Below are positions 46,014-57,046 of a DNA stretch of 64,000 bases, piece after piece. The first letter of the stretch is position 1, and the number at the start of each line of letters is the position of its first letter. Source of the DNA: Cannabis sativa (lineage: Eukaryota; Streptophyta; Magnoliopsida; Rosales; Cannabaceae); assembly GCF_029168945.1 (NCBI RefSeq), contig NC_083603.1, positions 14,508,001 through 14,572,000 of the forward strand, in the 5' to 3' direction. The translations under genes were made by a program, and so were the position numbers. Under the pieces are notes generated by a model, which had not been told where the DNA came from, ran no database searches, and worked only from the letters and a program-made list of their open reading frames with translations.

Positions 46014-47088
46014 CTTTGTTCTTCTTTAGTTAAATAATAAATTTCAATATCATTGTAATATTTCTGTGAAGATTTATCAATAATAAAAAGAAAGATTAAA
46101 GAATTTATTATTATTATTATTCAATTATTTAATTATTTTACGTTTCAAATAAAATTGAAATGAAGATAAGTATAATTTTTATTAAACAGTGTTTGCTCAA
46201 TTATTTAAACTTAAAATATTAAAAAAAAATCTATTAACACACAATAAAAGTTGTTGAATTTTATATTTAAATTAAATCAAAATTAGTAATTTAGAAATTC
46301 AAATAGTTCAAAATTTTAATCAAATAAAAATAATATCACTTAGTTGAGTATTATTAGGATACTCATAAATATCTTAACATCAAATATTAAAATAAAGATA
46401 TGTTTATAAATTTATTTAAATTTTAAATAAAAATAAAAACAAAAAATATAAATCCACTCAAAAATTATTAAAAAAAAGTAGTCATTAATTATTCTTAGTC
46501 ACTCAAGCTCCTATAAATATAACGAAATTAAATACCAACCATACCTTTTTTATATTTCTATCTAAAACTTTCAAAAAATATATAAAGAAAATTTTTTGCT
46601 CTTTATAGCTTTAGGCTATGGCAAAATTTTAAATGGGGGTTTTATTAAAAAAGTAAAATATCATGCTTTTGAAAATTATAATTTATTTCTTTACACCAAT
46701 TTAGGCAATCATTTCATAAAAATATTTTAAAAAACCATAATATTTGTAGGAAAAAAAATAAAATATTTGTATTAAAAAGTTACTAAAGTGTCGAATAAAT
46801 TCAGGTTAAACAATATTTGATGATTATATACGTACCTACTCAAATAAAAGTAGAGATGATTTGTTTTTTATATATGATAATTGTAATTATAAATGACTCC
46901 ATATTTAACCCCTTCTCTAATATTTTTTCTTGATCATTGAACTACTTTATTAGTTTCTCTTGCTTTTTCAACCAATCTTTCTCAATTCTAATAAGATTTA
47001 TTTCTTTAAATATTTTCAACATAACGTCTACTTTTCAAAGTGTTCAAAATATTTAATATTTTCAACATTGTTGTTGTTTCTTGATGAG

Positions 47089-47556
47089 GTTATAACTTTA
47101 ATCCAATGCTTAAATGTGGAAGAGAATTGTAACAAGTCTTTTGTAATAGATGGTTCTGATACTTTATTGCGATTTTTCAAAAAAGCAATGGAGTTGGTTC
47201 GACCATTTCGGTATAACGAGAGGAATCAGAAGGAAAGGAAGAAGACAATGTTTTATTCGAATGATGACATCGAACACGAATTAGTTCAGCATATCATCAA
47301 TTAAGTGCTTCGTTTCAAGGTAAGCTTTTTTAGTCCTGAATTCATCCCTATAGAGATAAAAAACTTTATTAAAGTGTTTCATTCAAAGGTAGAGGATCTT
47401 GAAAGTAAGGTTTCTAAAGACAAATTGAAAAGAATCCATAATAAGATAAATGAGCATTGGAGTAATTGTATTGATCAATATTTGGACCAAGAAAGTAATG
47501 ATGGTGATAGCTCTGATTATGTTTTGATCAGTGGATTTTCTTTTCTCAAGTGTTGA
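47089..47556 (+). pseudogene. array ORF copy 13 (duplicate of copy 10)
   Basis: Carries the same TAA after QHIIN and the same C-terminal frameshift as 35090-35557. Confidence 0.6.
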
Positions 47557-47699
47557 GTGATGGGATTTAAGAAATATGGAGTGAACATGATCCAAAAATT
47601 ATGGTAACTTTGTTTTCTTCTTTAGTTAATTAATAAATTTCTTTATAATTGTAATGTTTCTGTGAAGATTTATCAATAATAGAAAGAAATATTGAAGAA

Positions 47700-47712
47700 T
47701 TTATTATTATTA

Positions 47713-47752
<40 letters not shown>
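47700..47752 (+). repeat. (TTA)n microsatellite
   Basis: Interrupted TTA run, 11 bases longer than its duplicate at 35702-35742. Confidence 0.9.
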
Positions 47753-47755
<3 letters not shown>

Positions 47756-48719
47756 TTATTTAATTATATTAGGTTTCAAATAAAATTGAAATGAAGATAA
47801 GTATAATTTTTATTAAACAACGTTTACTCAATTATATAAACTTAAGATATTAAAAAAAATCTATTAACACACTATAAAGGTTGTTGAATTTTATATTTAA
47901 ATTAAATCAAAATTACTAATTTAGAAATTCAATTAGTTCAAAATTTTAATCAAATAAAAATCATATCACTTAGTTGAGTATTATTAGGATACTCATAAAT
48001 ATCTTAACATCAAATATTAAAATAAAGATATATTTATAAATTTATTTAAATTTTAAATAAAAATAAAAACAAAAAATATAAATCTACTCCAAAATTATTA
48101 ATAAAAAGTAGACATTAATTATTCTTAGTCACTCAAGCTCCTATAAATATAACGAAATTAAATACCAACCATACCTTTTTTATATTTCTATCTCAAATTT
48201 TCAAAAAATATATAAAGAAAAATTTTTGTTCTCTATAGCTTTAGGCTATGGCAAAATTTTAAATGGGGGTTTTATTAAAAAAGTAAAATATCATGCTTTT
48301 AAAAATTATAATTTATTTCTTTACACTAATTTAGGCAATCATTTCATAAAAATATTTTAAAAAACCATAATATTTGTACGAAAAAAAAATAACATATTTG
48401 TATTAAAAAGTTACTAAAGTGTCGAATAAATTCAGGTTAAAAAATATTTGATGATTATATACGTACCTACTCAAATAAAAGTAGAGATGATTTGTTTTTT
48501 ATATATGATAATTGTAATTATAAATGACTCCATATTTAACCCCTTCTCTAATATTTTTTCTTGATCATTGAACTACTTTATTAGTCTCTCTTGCTTTTTC
48601 ATTCAATCTTTCTCAATTCTAATAAGATTTCTTACTTTAAATATTTTCAACATAACGTCAACTTTTTAAAGTGTTCAAAATGTTTAATATTTTCAACATT
48701 GTTGTTGTTTCTTGATGAG

Positions 48720-49201
48720 GTTATAACTTTAATCCAATGCTTAAATGTGGAAGAGAATCGTAAAAAGTCTTTTGTAATAGATGGTTCTGATACTTTATTG
48801 CGATTTTTCAAAAAAGCAATGGAGTTGGTTCGACCATTTTGGTATAACAAGAGGAATAAGAAGGAAAAGAAGAAGACAATATTTTATTTGAATGATGAAA
48901 TCGAACACGAATTAGTTCACCATATCATCAATGAAGTTCTTCGTTTCGAGGTAAGCTTTTTTAGTCCTGAATTCATCCCTATAGAGATCAAAACTTTATT
49001 AAAGTGTTTCATTCAAAGGTAGAGGATCTTAAAAGTAAGGTTTCCAAAGACAAATTGAAAAGAATCCATAATAAGATAAATGAGCATTGGAGTAATTGTA
49101 TTGATCAATATTTGGACCAAGAAAGTAATGATGGTGATAGCTCTGATTATGTTTTTGATCAGTGGATTTTCTTTTCTCAAGTGTTGAGTGATGGGATTTA
49201 A
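48720..49201 (+). pseudogene. array ORF copy 14 (type B, frameshifted)
   Basis: Open through NEVLRFEVSFFSPEFIP, then a one-base deletion (GATCAAAACTTT, where others have GATCAAAAACTTT, near 48990) moves the C-terminus into another frame. It also has the TAA after LSDGI. Confidence 0.6.
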
Positions 49202-49329
49202 GAAATATGGAGTGAACATGATCCAAAAATTATGATAACTTTGTTTTTTTCTTTAGTTATTTAATAAATTTCTTTATAATTGTAATGTTTCTGTGAAGAT
49301 TTATCAATAATAGAAAGAAAGATTGAAGA

Positions 49330-49331
<2 letters not shown>

Positions 49332-49378
<47 letters not shown>

Positions 49379-49399
49379 GTTGTTATTATTATTATTATT
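49332..49399 (+). repeat. (TTA)n microsatellite
   Basis: Long TTA run with a GTTGTT interruption; it explains the 1631-base period of this region. Confidence 0.9.
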
Positions 49400-49608
49400 C
49401 AGTTATTTAATTATTTTAGGTTTCAAATAAAATTGAAATGAAGATAAGCATACTTTTTATTAAACAACCTTTGGTCAATTATTTAAACTTAAGATATTAA
49501 AGAAAATCTATTAACACACAATAAAGGTTGTTTAATTTTATATTTAAATTAAATCAAAATTACTAATTTAGAAATTCAAACAGTTCAAAATTTTAATCAA
49601 ATAAAAAT

Positions 49609-49618
49609 CATATCACTT
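49609..49618. repeat. LINE target site duplication, left copy
   Basis: CATATCACTT, repeated at 54219-54228 on the other side of the LINE. Its last two T bases merge with the poly(T). Confidence 0.85.
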
Positions 49619-49665
49619 TTTTTTTTTTGATAATTAAAATGCATTAAGACCAAGGAGAAGAAAAA

Positions 49666-50382
49666 CTAGTGGCCGCAAAAGGGGGTCACTTCCCTTAGCG
49701 CTCCTTGTAACTGTTTCCTTTGAACTCGGGCCCAGTTAGCAAGAGAGTCCGCAACAACATTGAGAGATCTACTAATTGAAATAAACACAACATCTGTAAA
49801 TTGTTTCTTTTTCGACAAACAATCAAAAAACATAGGATAGGAATGCCATTGTATCGGCATTGAATTGGAGATTAGACTTGTAACCGCAGTCTTGCAATCG
49901 GATTGGATAGCCACTCTTTCCATACCAAGTTGTTTTGCAGTCGAAAGAGCCAAGGAGATTGCAGCAAGCTCCCCCTGTAGGACATTTTCCACTCTCAAGT
50001 GATCTACAACAAGGAAGTCTTCTGTGTCATTGGAATCTCTTTTATAGACTGCAGCAATTCCAGCACTGCCGTCTGCAACTGAAGCATCTACCTGGAAAAC
50101 ATGATAACCCGTTATGTCTGTGGAGTGGTTCATGATCATAGGTTCCTTAACATTGTCCTCCAAGTCAGAAGGTGTATTAGAGAATTCGACCGCTCGTTTC
50201 GAACAGTCTTTGAAAATCTCCTCGATACTCCACTGCTTGTTGTTGTTTCTGATAGAATTACGCCAGAACCAAAGAACTTCGTAGATGCAGACAGCAAAGA
50301 TTTTGAGGTCCATATCTTCCAATTCAGTCCACCATGCACCAAAATCTTTTACCTCCTTCCAATTGAAAGTATCTAGCCTCAA
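49666..50382 (-). CDS. LINE ORF2 C-terminal RNase H
   Basis: 238-codon frame. The RNase H fold (RVT_3 type) has catalytic residues D in FQVDASVADGSAGIAAV, E in LQGELAAISLALSTAKQL, D in AIQSDCKTAVTSLI and D in VVADSLANWARV. The N-terminal part, LWFWRNSIRNNNKQWS, belongs to the link after the zinc-binding region. The frame closes shortly before the poly(A). It would remove RNA from the cDNA hybrid. Confidence 0.87.
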   Translation of the reverse strand: MRLDTFNWKEVKDFGAWWTELEDMDLKIFAVCIYEVLWFWRNSIRNNNKQWSIEEIFKDCSKRAVEFSNTPSDLEDNVKEPMIMNHSTDITGYHVFQVDASVADGSAGIAAVYKRDSNDTEDFLVVDHLRVENVLQGELAAISLALSTAKQLGMERVAIQSDCKTAVTSLISNSMPIQWHSYPMFFDCLSKKKQFTDVVFISISRSLNVVADSLANWARVQRKQLQGALREVTPFCGH

Positions 50383-51115
50383 TCCCCAGATGCTTTTGAA
50401 CCATAAGCCTCTGGTTATGCTGCATTGAGTAACCAGGTGATAAGTATCTTAAAGTTCGCCGCAAAAAACGCACGATCTATCTGAAATGTTTAGGAAGCTT
50501 AGTTTTCCAAGGGTCGGTAGACAGTCATTCAGGATTTTCCACATAAACAAAGTTAATCTTGGGTGCATTTTCTGTTTCCAGAGGTCTTTCCAGATAGGAG
50601 TAGGGGCCGAGAATCTATCCTGCCGATGAAGCCAGTACGCACTTTTCACAGACAGAAAACTTTCCTAATTTTGCCGGTTTCCAGAAAAAAATGTCTTCTC
50701 CTTCTGAAAGCAGCTTGATACAAAGGATTGATTCAGCAATTTCTTTATCGAAACAGGCCCACACGAGGGACTCATTCCATGTTCGAGTTCCATCCTTGAA
50801 CAGATCTTTCACCTTGGCGAAGGCATGTACTCGGCTACAATGAAATCCGTCTTTCAGTTGTCGTATTGTTTTCCAAGGGATCCAAGGCTTCGTCCAAAGA
50901 TCAATCTCCCCATTTGCAACTACGAAACCAGCACCAGTCACACAAAGTTCCCTCGTTTGCAGTAAATTCTTCCAAAGTTTCGAGTCTGAATCTTGTTTAT
51001 CCACCGACCACGCATCCAGGATAGAGCAGTATTTTGTGCTAAGGGCTCTAACCCATAGCTTGTCCTTCTTTTGGAGAATCTCCCAAAACAGCTTTGCCAG
51101 TAATGCATGATTCAT
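50383..51115 (-). pseudogene. LINE ORF2 zinc-binding RT region, frameshifted
   Basis: Contains MNHALLAKLFWEILQKKDKL, then ALSTKYCSIL, a region around PWIPWKTIRQLKDGFHCSRV, and in a second frame KSAYWLHRQDRFSA, IWKDLWKQKMHPRLTLFMWK and SDRSCVFCGEL. The MHPRLTLFMWK...C..C pattern is the zf-RVT domain of plant LINEs. A frame change lies near 50615-50650, and a stop follows CGEL. Confidence 0.82.
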
Positions 51116-51223
51116 GTCTTGAAATCTTCTAAACCCAAGGCCACCACAACTTTTCGGTTGACATAAGTTTCCCCAACTCCTTAAAGCACAGTATCTTTCT
51201 TTGTTTGATCGAGGACCTATCCA

Positions 51224-52543
51224 TCAGAACTTTGCCAAAAGTTTGTCTAACTCTTCGCAGAGGGACTGGGGAACCAAAGTGGTTGCCATAAAATAGGTTG
51301 GAATACTCTGTAGCACTGAACTAACCAGAGTTGGTCTTCCAGCCTGCGATAGGCATTTTGCTTTCCAACCTTCAATTCTATTCAACACTTTCTGTCTCAA
51401 GAACTGGAAATCATTTCTTCTATTGGCAGTAAAGAAAAAAGGATTTCCCAAATACTTTTCATTTCTCTTCAGCTTTGGCATGCCTAGAATCTCCATCAAA
51501 CGATCCTTTGTGTTTGCCTTAGTGTTTGGAGAGAAAACCACACCACTTTTTTCCTTGTTAATCTTCTGACCTGACCAATCTTCATATTGCTTCAGAATAC
51601 TCATCAGGGATGTAGCATTTTCCTCTGTTGCTTGGCAGAAGTAAATAGCATCATCTGCGTAAAACAAATGGGATATCGGAGTGGCATTTCTCGAGATTTT
51701 GATCCCGTGAATATTTCGATCTTTCTCAGCCTTAGAAATCATTTTCGATAACACCTCACTACAAAGGATGAATAAAAAGGGTGATAGTGGATCCCCTTGT
51801 CTCAGCCCTCGCTTAGGATTGAAGGGAGCAAGGGGAGCACCATTAAGGAGAATTGAGAAGCTTACAGAACTCACACAAGACATGATTAGTGATATCACCT
51901 TGTTATTGAATCCGTTGGCTTGCAAAACTTTGAGGATAAATTTCCATTCGAGTCTATTGTAAGCTTTGCTCAAATCCATCTTAATTGCCATAACACCTCT
52001 TTTACCCTTCTTGTTCTTCATAGCGTGTATCACCTCTTGAGCCAAGAATGAACATTCTGCTATCCACCGGCCTGGGATAAAGGCCGATTGATGTGGGGAT
52101 ATCAGCCTGTCCAGGATTTTCTTCAATCTATCAGTGAGAATGCGGGAGATAATCTTGTACCCAAAATTGCACAGACTTATCAGACAGAATCGGTCGAAGG
52201 AGTTTGCGTTATCGTGCTTAGGAATCAAGCAAATGAAAGTGTGGTTTAGAGTCAGAGGGAGTATGCCACTAGAGAAGAATTCTTGAACCATTTTACAGAC
52301 TTGGTCACCAACCGTGTGCCAGTATTTTCGAAAGAAAATTCCTGGGAAACCATCGGGTCCAGGGAACTTTAGTGGATGCATTTTGAACACCACATTCTTG
52401 ATCTCTTCTTCGCTCGGGATGCTACAAATTGCTTCATTTTCCTCCATAGTAACCTGGTCTGAATAAGGACTCAAACTCATCACCAAGGCTCGGGTCTGTA
52501 GTCTGATACAGATTTTTGAAATTTGAGAGGAAGTAATCTCCAA
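51224..52543 (-). CDS. LINE ORF2 reverse transcriptase
   Basis: 439-codon frame covering the RT fingers, palm and thumb: KFPGPDGFPGIFFRKYW, AFIPGRWIAECSFLAQEV, MAIKMDLSKAYNRLEW (first catalytic Asp), RGLRQGDPLSPFLFILC and SHLFYADDAIYF (catalytic YADD), then KINKEKSGVVFSPNT and GWKAKCLSQAGRPTLV. The fingers motif reads DRFCLISLCN, where FRPISLCN is usual, so two conserved residues are changed. It overlaps the endonuclease frame by about 110 bases, showing a frameshift near 52434-52543. A stop near 51224 cuts it from the zinc-binding part. Confidence 0.9.
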   Translation of the reverse strand: MEITSSQISKICIRLQTRALVMSLSPYSDQVTMEENEAICSIPSEEEIKNVVFKMHPLKFPGPDGFPGIFFRKYWHTVGDQVCKMVQEFFSSGILPLTLNHTFICLIPKHDNANSFDRFCLISLCNFGYKIISRILTDRLKKILDRLISPHQSAFIPGRWIAECSFLAQEVIHAMKNKKGKRGVMAIKMDLSKAYNRLEWKFILKVLQANGFNNKVISLIMSCVSSVSFSILLNGAPLAPFNPKRGLRQGDPLSPFLFILCSEVLSKMISKAEKDRNIHGIKISRNATPISHLFYADDAIYFCQATEENATSLMSILKQYEDWSGQKINKEKSGVVFSPNTKANTKDRLMEILGMPKLKRNEKYLGNPFFFTANRRNDFQFLRQKVLNRIEGWKAKCLSQAGRPTLVSSVLQSIPTYFMATTLVPQSLCEELDKLLAKF

Positions 52544-53714
52544 TCTGCTGTCGCTGTTTTAGCCATAAACCCGGAGAAGCTTCGATACAACTGATACGAT
52601 TTCGTCTTCGTCTGATCAACGTTGAAGCATGAAAGAATTTCGTGTTGTTATCTCCAAATTTCAGCCAGCACTCCCTTGATTTTTGCCTCCATATTCGTTC
52701 AATTTTCTCCTCCAAGTTTAGAATTTCTAATTGGATAGTGGCTTCTTTTTCAAGGTTTTCCTGTGATACCGTAGCTTCTTGGATAACTCCAAGATCGCGT
52801 TTAAGATGTTGCAGCCGTTTTTCACAGTGGCCAAATCTCATGGCATTCCACTTTTTTAATTCTTTCTTTGTGTATTTCAGCTTGCTGCATAGGATAGTGC
52901 CCTCATTTCCTGACGCTACTGATTGCCAAGCGTTTGAGATAATATTGCCACACTCTGATGACGTAGTCCATACTTCTAAGAAACGAAATGGATACAAGAG
53001 TTTTTCATATTCTCCCCAAGCTTTTAGTAATATTGGGGCATGGTCTGATCCATAAATCGGCAGATGTACTACCGAGGCTCTGGGAAAGGAGACACACCAT
53101 TGGTCATCCGCGATAACTCTGTCCAGGCGTTTACGGATATGATGAGAGAAGGATCTTGCATTTTGCCAAGTGCACGGGGCACCTTCAAAACCCAGATCGA
53201 CACCTCCTGAGTTGAACATAAAGTTCTTTAGAATATTCCCTTCCCGTAACTGGTACTTACGTCCCCTAATTTTCTCATTTTCATCCATGATAACATTCAG
53301 GTCTCCCATTATAGCCCAAGCATCTTTGCACTGTTGAACAATTTGGATCAACCAATCCCAGAAATTTTTCTTCAAAACAGCATATGCAGGACCATTAATA
53401 CAGAACAACACCCATTGAGGGTAGTCAAGAGAAGCTTCTATTTTCACCTTAAAACCCATATCATACACCTCCAGGATGTCCACTTGCACCACAACTCGCC
53501 AAGCTACACAAAAACCACCTGCAGTGCCCTCTGCAGGGATACAACAGGAGTTTACAAAACCCAACCTATTCAGTAGTTGAACCATAAATTCCGTGCTCAC
53601 CTTAGTTTTCGAGAGAAATAAGAAATCCGCATCATTCTCTCGAATAAGTCCCCGGAGGGACCTTTCTGTCGTGGGTCTTCGGAGACCCCGGTAGTTCCAA
53701 GATAAGCACCTCAT
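52434..53714 (-). CDS. LINE ORF2 endonuclease domain
   Basis: 426-codon frame from ATG 53714 (MRCLSWNYRGLRRPTTERSL), the usual ORF2 start. It is an exonuclease-endonuclease-phosphatase fold that would nick the target DNA: WNYRGL (Asn motif), LFLSKTKVS, WAIMGDLNVIMDENEK (Asp/Asn) and IYGSDHAPILL (Ser-Asp-His). The catalytic Glu motif, normally ETK, reads KTK (codon AAA), so nicking is probably lost. Downstream it passes into the EN-RT linker (WLKFGDNNTKFFHAS) before the frameshift. Confidence 0.9.
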   Translation of the reverse strand: MRCLSWNYRGLRRPTTERSLRGLIRENDADFLFLSKTKVSTEFMVQLLNRLGFVNSCCIPAEGTAGGFCVAWRVVVQVDILEVYDMGFKVKIEASLDYPQWVLFCINGPAYAVLKKNFWDWLIQIVQQCKDAWAIMGDLNVIMDENEKIRGRKYQLREGNILKNFMFNSGGVDLGFEGAPCTWQNARSFSHHIRKRLDRVIADDQWCVSFPRASVVHLPIYGSDHAPILLKAWGEYEKLLYPFRFLEVWTTSSECGNIISNAWQSVASGNEGTILCSKLKYTKKELKKWNAMRFGHCEKRLQHLKRDLGVIQEATVSQENLEKEATIQLEILNLEEKIERIWRQKSRECWLKFGDNNTKFFHASTLIRRRRNRISCIEASPGLWLKQRQQIGDYFLSNFKNLYQTTDPSLGDEFESLFRPGYYGGK

Positions 53715-53764
53715 TGGGGAGGTGGGGGCATGCTTCCGGCCGCCTTCTCGCCTTGACCAAAATT

Positions 53765-54218
53765 CTAGACATAACTGATTTGAAGCTCAAAACAGTTTTC
53801 AAGAGCATCACTTAAATTCCCATCCAAACATTGAGCCGATTTCCTCTTACTTCTTGTTTTGACTCCTAAGTTTGCACTTTGCAAAGCTTTCTTGTCTTTG
53901 ATACTTCTCCTTTGTTTACTCTTCTTTTGACTCTTTGAATTCTCTCCTGCTATAGTACAACCGCTTGAGAATTTTGCACTAGTATCCAGAGCTAGTAATG
54001 CTTCTTCTCCAGGTAAAACTTCATTCGAAATCTCTGATAATTTGCAGTGAGAGGACGATGGAACCGGATTATACCAAGTGTGGGCCTTCCTCTTTCGGGT
54101 ACCCAATAAATGGGTTATTAACTCGGAAATATCAGGGGGATTAGAGATTAATGATTGTTGGGCTTTGAATTTATCAGTCAAGTCCGGCCCATATAACTGA
54201 AGAAACATTTGTCCGGCC
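53765..54218 (-). pseudogene. LINE ORF1 C-terminal remnant
   Basis: About 150 codons, MIWAGQMFLQLYGPDLTDKF, then ISELITHLLGTRKRKAHTWY and a Ser/Lys-rich tail (SKSQKKSKQRRSIKDKKAL, GVKTRSKRKSAQC), ending at TAG shortly before the ORF2 ATG. Position and basic tail fit the nucleic-acid-binding ORF1 protein; no zinc knuckle is present in this fragment. The 5' end is the LINE truncation point. Confidence 0.65.
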
Positions 54219-54971
54219 CATATCACTTAGTTGAGTATTATTAGGATACTCATAAATATCTTAACATCAAATATTAAAATAAAGATATATTTATAAATTT
54301 ATTTAAATTTTAAATAAAAATATAAAAAATGTAAATCCACTCCAAAATTATTAATAAAAAGTAGTCATTAATTATTCTTAGTCACTCAAGCTCCTATAAA
54401 TATAACAAAATTAAATACCAACCTTACATTTTTTATATTTCTATCTAAAATTTTTAAAAAATATATAAAGAAAAACTTTTTCTCTCTATAGCTTTAGGCT
54501 ATGGAAAAATTTTAAATGGGGGTTTTATTAAAAAAGTAAAATATCGTGTTTTTGAAAATTATAATTTATTTCTTTACACCAATTTAGGCGATCATTTCAT
54601 AAAAATATTTTAAAAAACCATAATATTTGGAGGAAAAAAAATCACATATTTGTATTAAAAAGTTACTAAAGTGTGGAATAAATTCAGGTTACAATAATAA
54701 TTGATGTTTATATATGTACCTACTCAAATTAAAGTAGAGATGATTTATTTTTTATATATGATAATAGTAATTATAAATGACTCCTTATTTAACCCCTTCT
54801 CTAATATTTTTCTTGATCTTTGAACTACTTTATTAGTCTCTCTTCCTTTTTTAACCAATCTTTCTCAATTCTAATAAGATTCATTACTTTAAATATTTTC
54901 AACATAACGTCTACTTTTCAAAGTGTTCAAAATGTTTAATATTTTCAACATTGTTGTTGTTTCTTGATTAG

Positions 54972-55490
54972 GTTATAACTTTAATCCAATGCTTAAATGT
55001 GGAAGAGAATCGTAACAAGTCTTTTGTAATAGATGGTTCTGATACTTTATTGCGATTTTTCAAAAAAGCAATGGAGTTGGTTCGACCATTTTTGTATAAC
55101 GAGACGAATAAGAAGGAATGGAAGAAGACAATATTTTATTTGAATGATGAAATCGAAGATGAATTAGTTTAGCATATCATCAATGAAGTTCTTCGTTTCG
55201 AGGTAAGCTTTTTTAGTCCTGAATTCATCCCTATCGAGATCAAAAACTTTATTAAAGTGTTTCATATAAAGGTAGAGGATCCGGAAAGTAAGGTTACCAG
55301 AGAAAAATTGAAAAGAATCCATAATAAGATAAATGAGCAATGGAGTAATTATATTGATCAATATTTGGACCAAGAAAGTAATGATGGTGATAGCTCTGAT
55401 TATGTTTTTGATGAGTGGATTTTCTTTTCTCAAGTGTTGAGTGATGGGATTCAAGAAATATGGAGTGAACATGATCAAAAATTATGGTAA
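54972..55490 (+). pseudogene. array ORF copy 15 (type A-like)
   Basis: Carries the type A TAG at about 55168. The C-terminal 77 codons are open, with KVTREKLKRIHNKINEQW and full-length WSEHDQKLW. The acceptor-like TTTCTTGATTAG/G is present. Confidence 0.6.
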
Positions 55491-56563
55491 CTTTGTTCTT
55501 CTTTAGTTAATTAATAAATTTCAATATCATTATAATGTTTCTTTGAAGATTTATCAATAATAGAAAGAAAGTTTGAAGAATTTATTATTATTATTATTCA
55601 ATTATTTAATTATTTTACGTTTCAAATAAAATTGAAATGAAGATAAGTATAATTTTTATTAAACAGCGTTTGCTCGATTATTTAAACTTAAGATATTAAA
55701 AAAAATCTATTAACACACAATAAAGGTTGTTGAATTTTATATTTAAAATAAATCAAAATTACTAATTTAGAAATTCAAATAGTTCAAAATTTTAATCAAA
55801 TAAAAATCATATCACTTAGTTGAGTATTATTAGGATACTCATAAATATCTTAACATCAAATATTTAAATAAAGATATATTTATAAATTTATTTAAATTTT
55901 AAATAAAAATAAAAACAAAAAATATAAATCCACTCCAAAATTATTAATAAAAAGTAGTCATTAATTATTCTTAGTCACTCAAGCTCCTTTAAATATAACG
56001 AAATTAAATACCAACCATACCTTTTTTATATTTCTATCTAAAATTTTCAAAAAATATATAAAGAAAAATTTTTGCTCTTTGTAGCTTTAGGCTATGGCAA
56101 AATTTTAAATGGGGGTTTATTAAAAAAGTAAAATATCATGCTTTTGAAAATTATAATTTATTTCTTTACACCAATTTAGGCAATCATTTCATAAAAATAT
56201 TTTAAAAAACCATAATATTTGTAGGAAAAAAAATAACATATTTGTATTAAAAATTTACTAAAGTGTCGAATAAATTCAGGTTAAACCAAATTTGATGCTT
56301 ATATAAGTACCTACTCAAATAAAAGTAGAGATAATTTGTTTTTTATATATGATAATAGTAATTATAAATGACTCCATATTTAACCCCTTCTCTAATATTT
56401 TTTCTTGATCATTGAACTACTTTATTAGTCTCTCTTGCTTTTTCAACCAATCTTTCTCAATTCTAATAAGATTTATTTCTTTAAATATTTTCAACATAAC
56501 GTCTACTTTTCAAAGAGTTCAAAATGTTTAATATTTTCAACATTGTTGTTGTTTCTTGATGAG

Positions 56564-57046
56564 GTTATAACTTTAATCCAATGCTTAAATGTGGAAGAGA
56601 ATCGTAACAAGTCTTTTGTAATAGATGGTTCTGATACTTTATTGCGATTTTTCAAAAAAGCAATGGAGTTGGTTCGACCATTTTGGTATAACGAGAGGAA
56701 TAAGAAGGAAAAGAAGAAGACAATATTTTATTTGAATGATGAAATCGAACACGAATTAGTTCAACATATCATCAATGAAGTTCTTCGTTTCGAGGTAAGC
56801 ATTTTTAGTCCTGAATTCATCCCTATAGAGATCAAAAACTTTATTAAAGTGTTTCATTCAAAGGTAGAGGATCTTGAAAGTAAGGTTTCCAAAGACAAAT
56901 TGAAAAGAATCCATTATAAGATAAATGAGCATTGGAGTAATTGTATTGATGAATATTTGGACCAAGAAAGTAATGATGGTGATAGCTCTGATTATGTTTT
57001 TGATCAGTGGATTTTCTTTTCTCAAGTGTTGAGTGATGGGATTTAA
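56564..57046 (+). pseudogene. array ORF copy 16 (type B, short C-terminus)
   Basis: Open from VITLIQCLNVEENRNKSF to LSDGI without internal stop, with small changes (EVSIFSPEF, IHYKINEHW, IDEYLDQ). It ends at the TAA that removes the last ten residues. The open frame extends upstream to 56435 from a non-ATG codon. Confidence 0.55.

Larger units (their letters stand above)
43693..49618 (+). repeat. 1.59-kb tandem array, block 3
   Basis: Markers at 44721, 45553, 47146 and 48777. The left ~280 bases match 54219-54500. From about 43971 to 47977 the block duplicates 31972-35967, including its internal duplication, the ATTTTA deletion and all ORF lesions. The block ends at the LINE poly(T). Confidence 0.92.
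49619..54218 (-). mobile_element. L1-like plant LINE, minus strand, 5' truncated
   Basis: 4.6-kb non-LTR element with a 12-base T run at 49617-49628 (poly(A) tail on the element strand) and a 10-bp TSD. Order on the minus strand: ORF1 tail, ORF2 apurinic-type endonuclease, RT, zinc-binding region, RNase H, poly(A). The C-terminal RNase H and the zinc-binding RT domain are typical of plant L1-like elements. It begins inside ORF1, so it was probably 5' truncated during target-primed insertion. ORF2 is frameshifted and has a changed catalytic residue. Confidence 0.92.
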
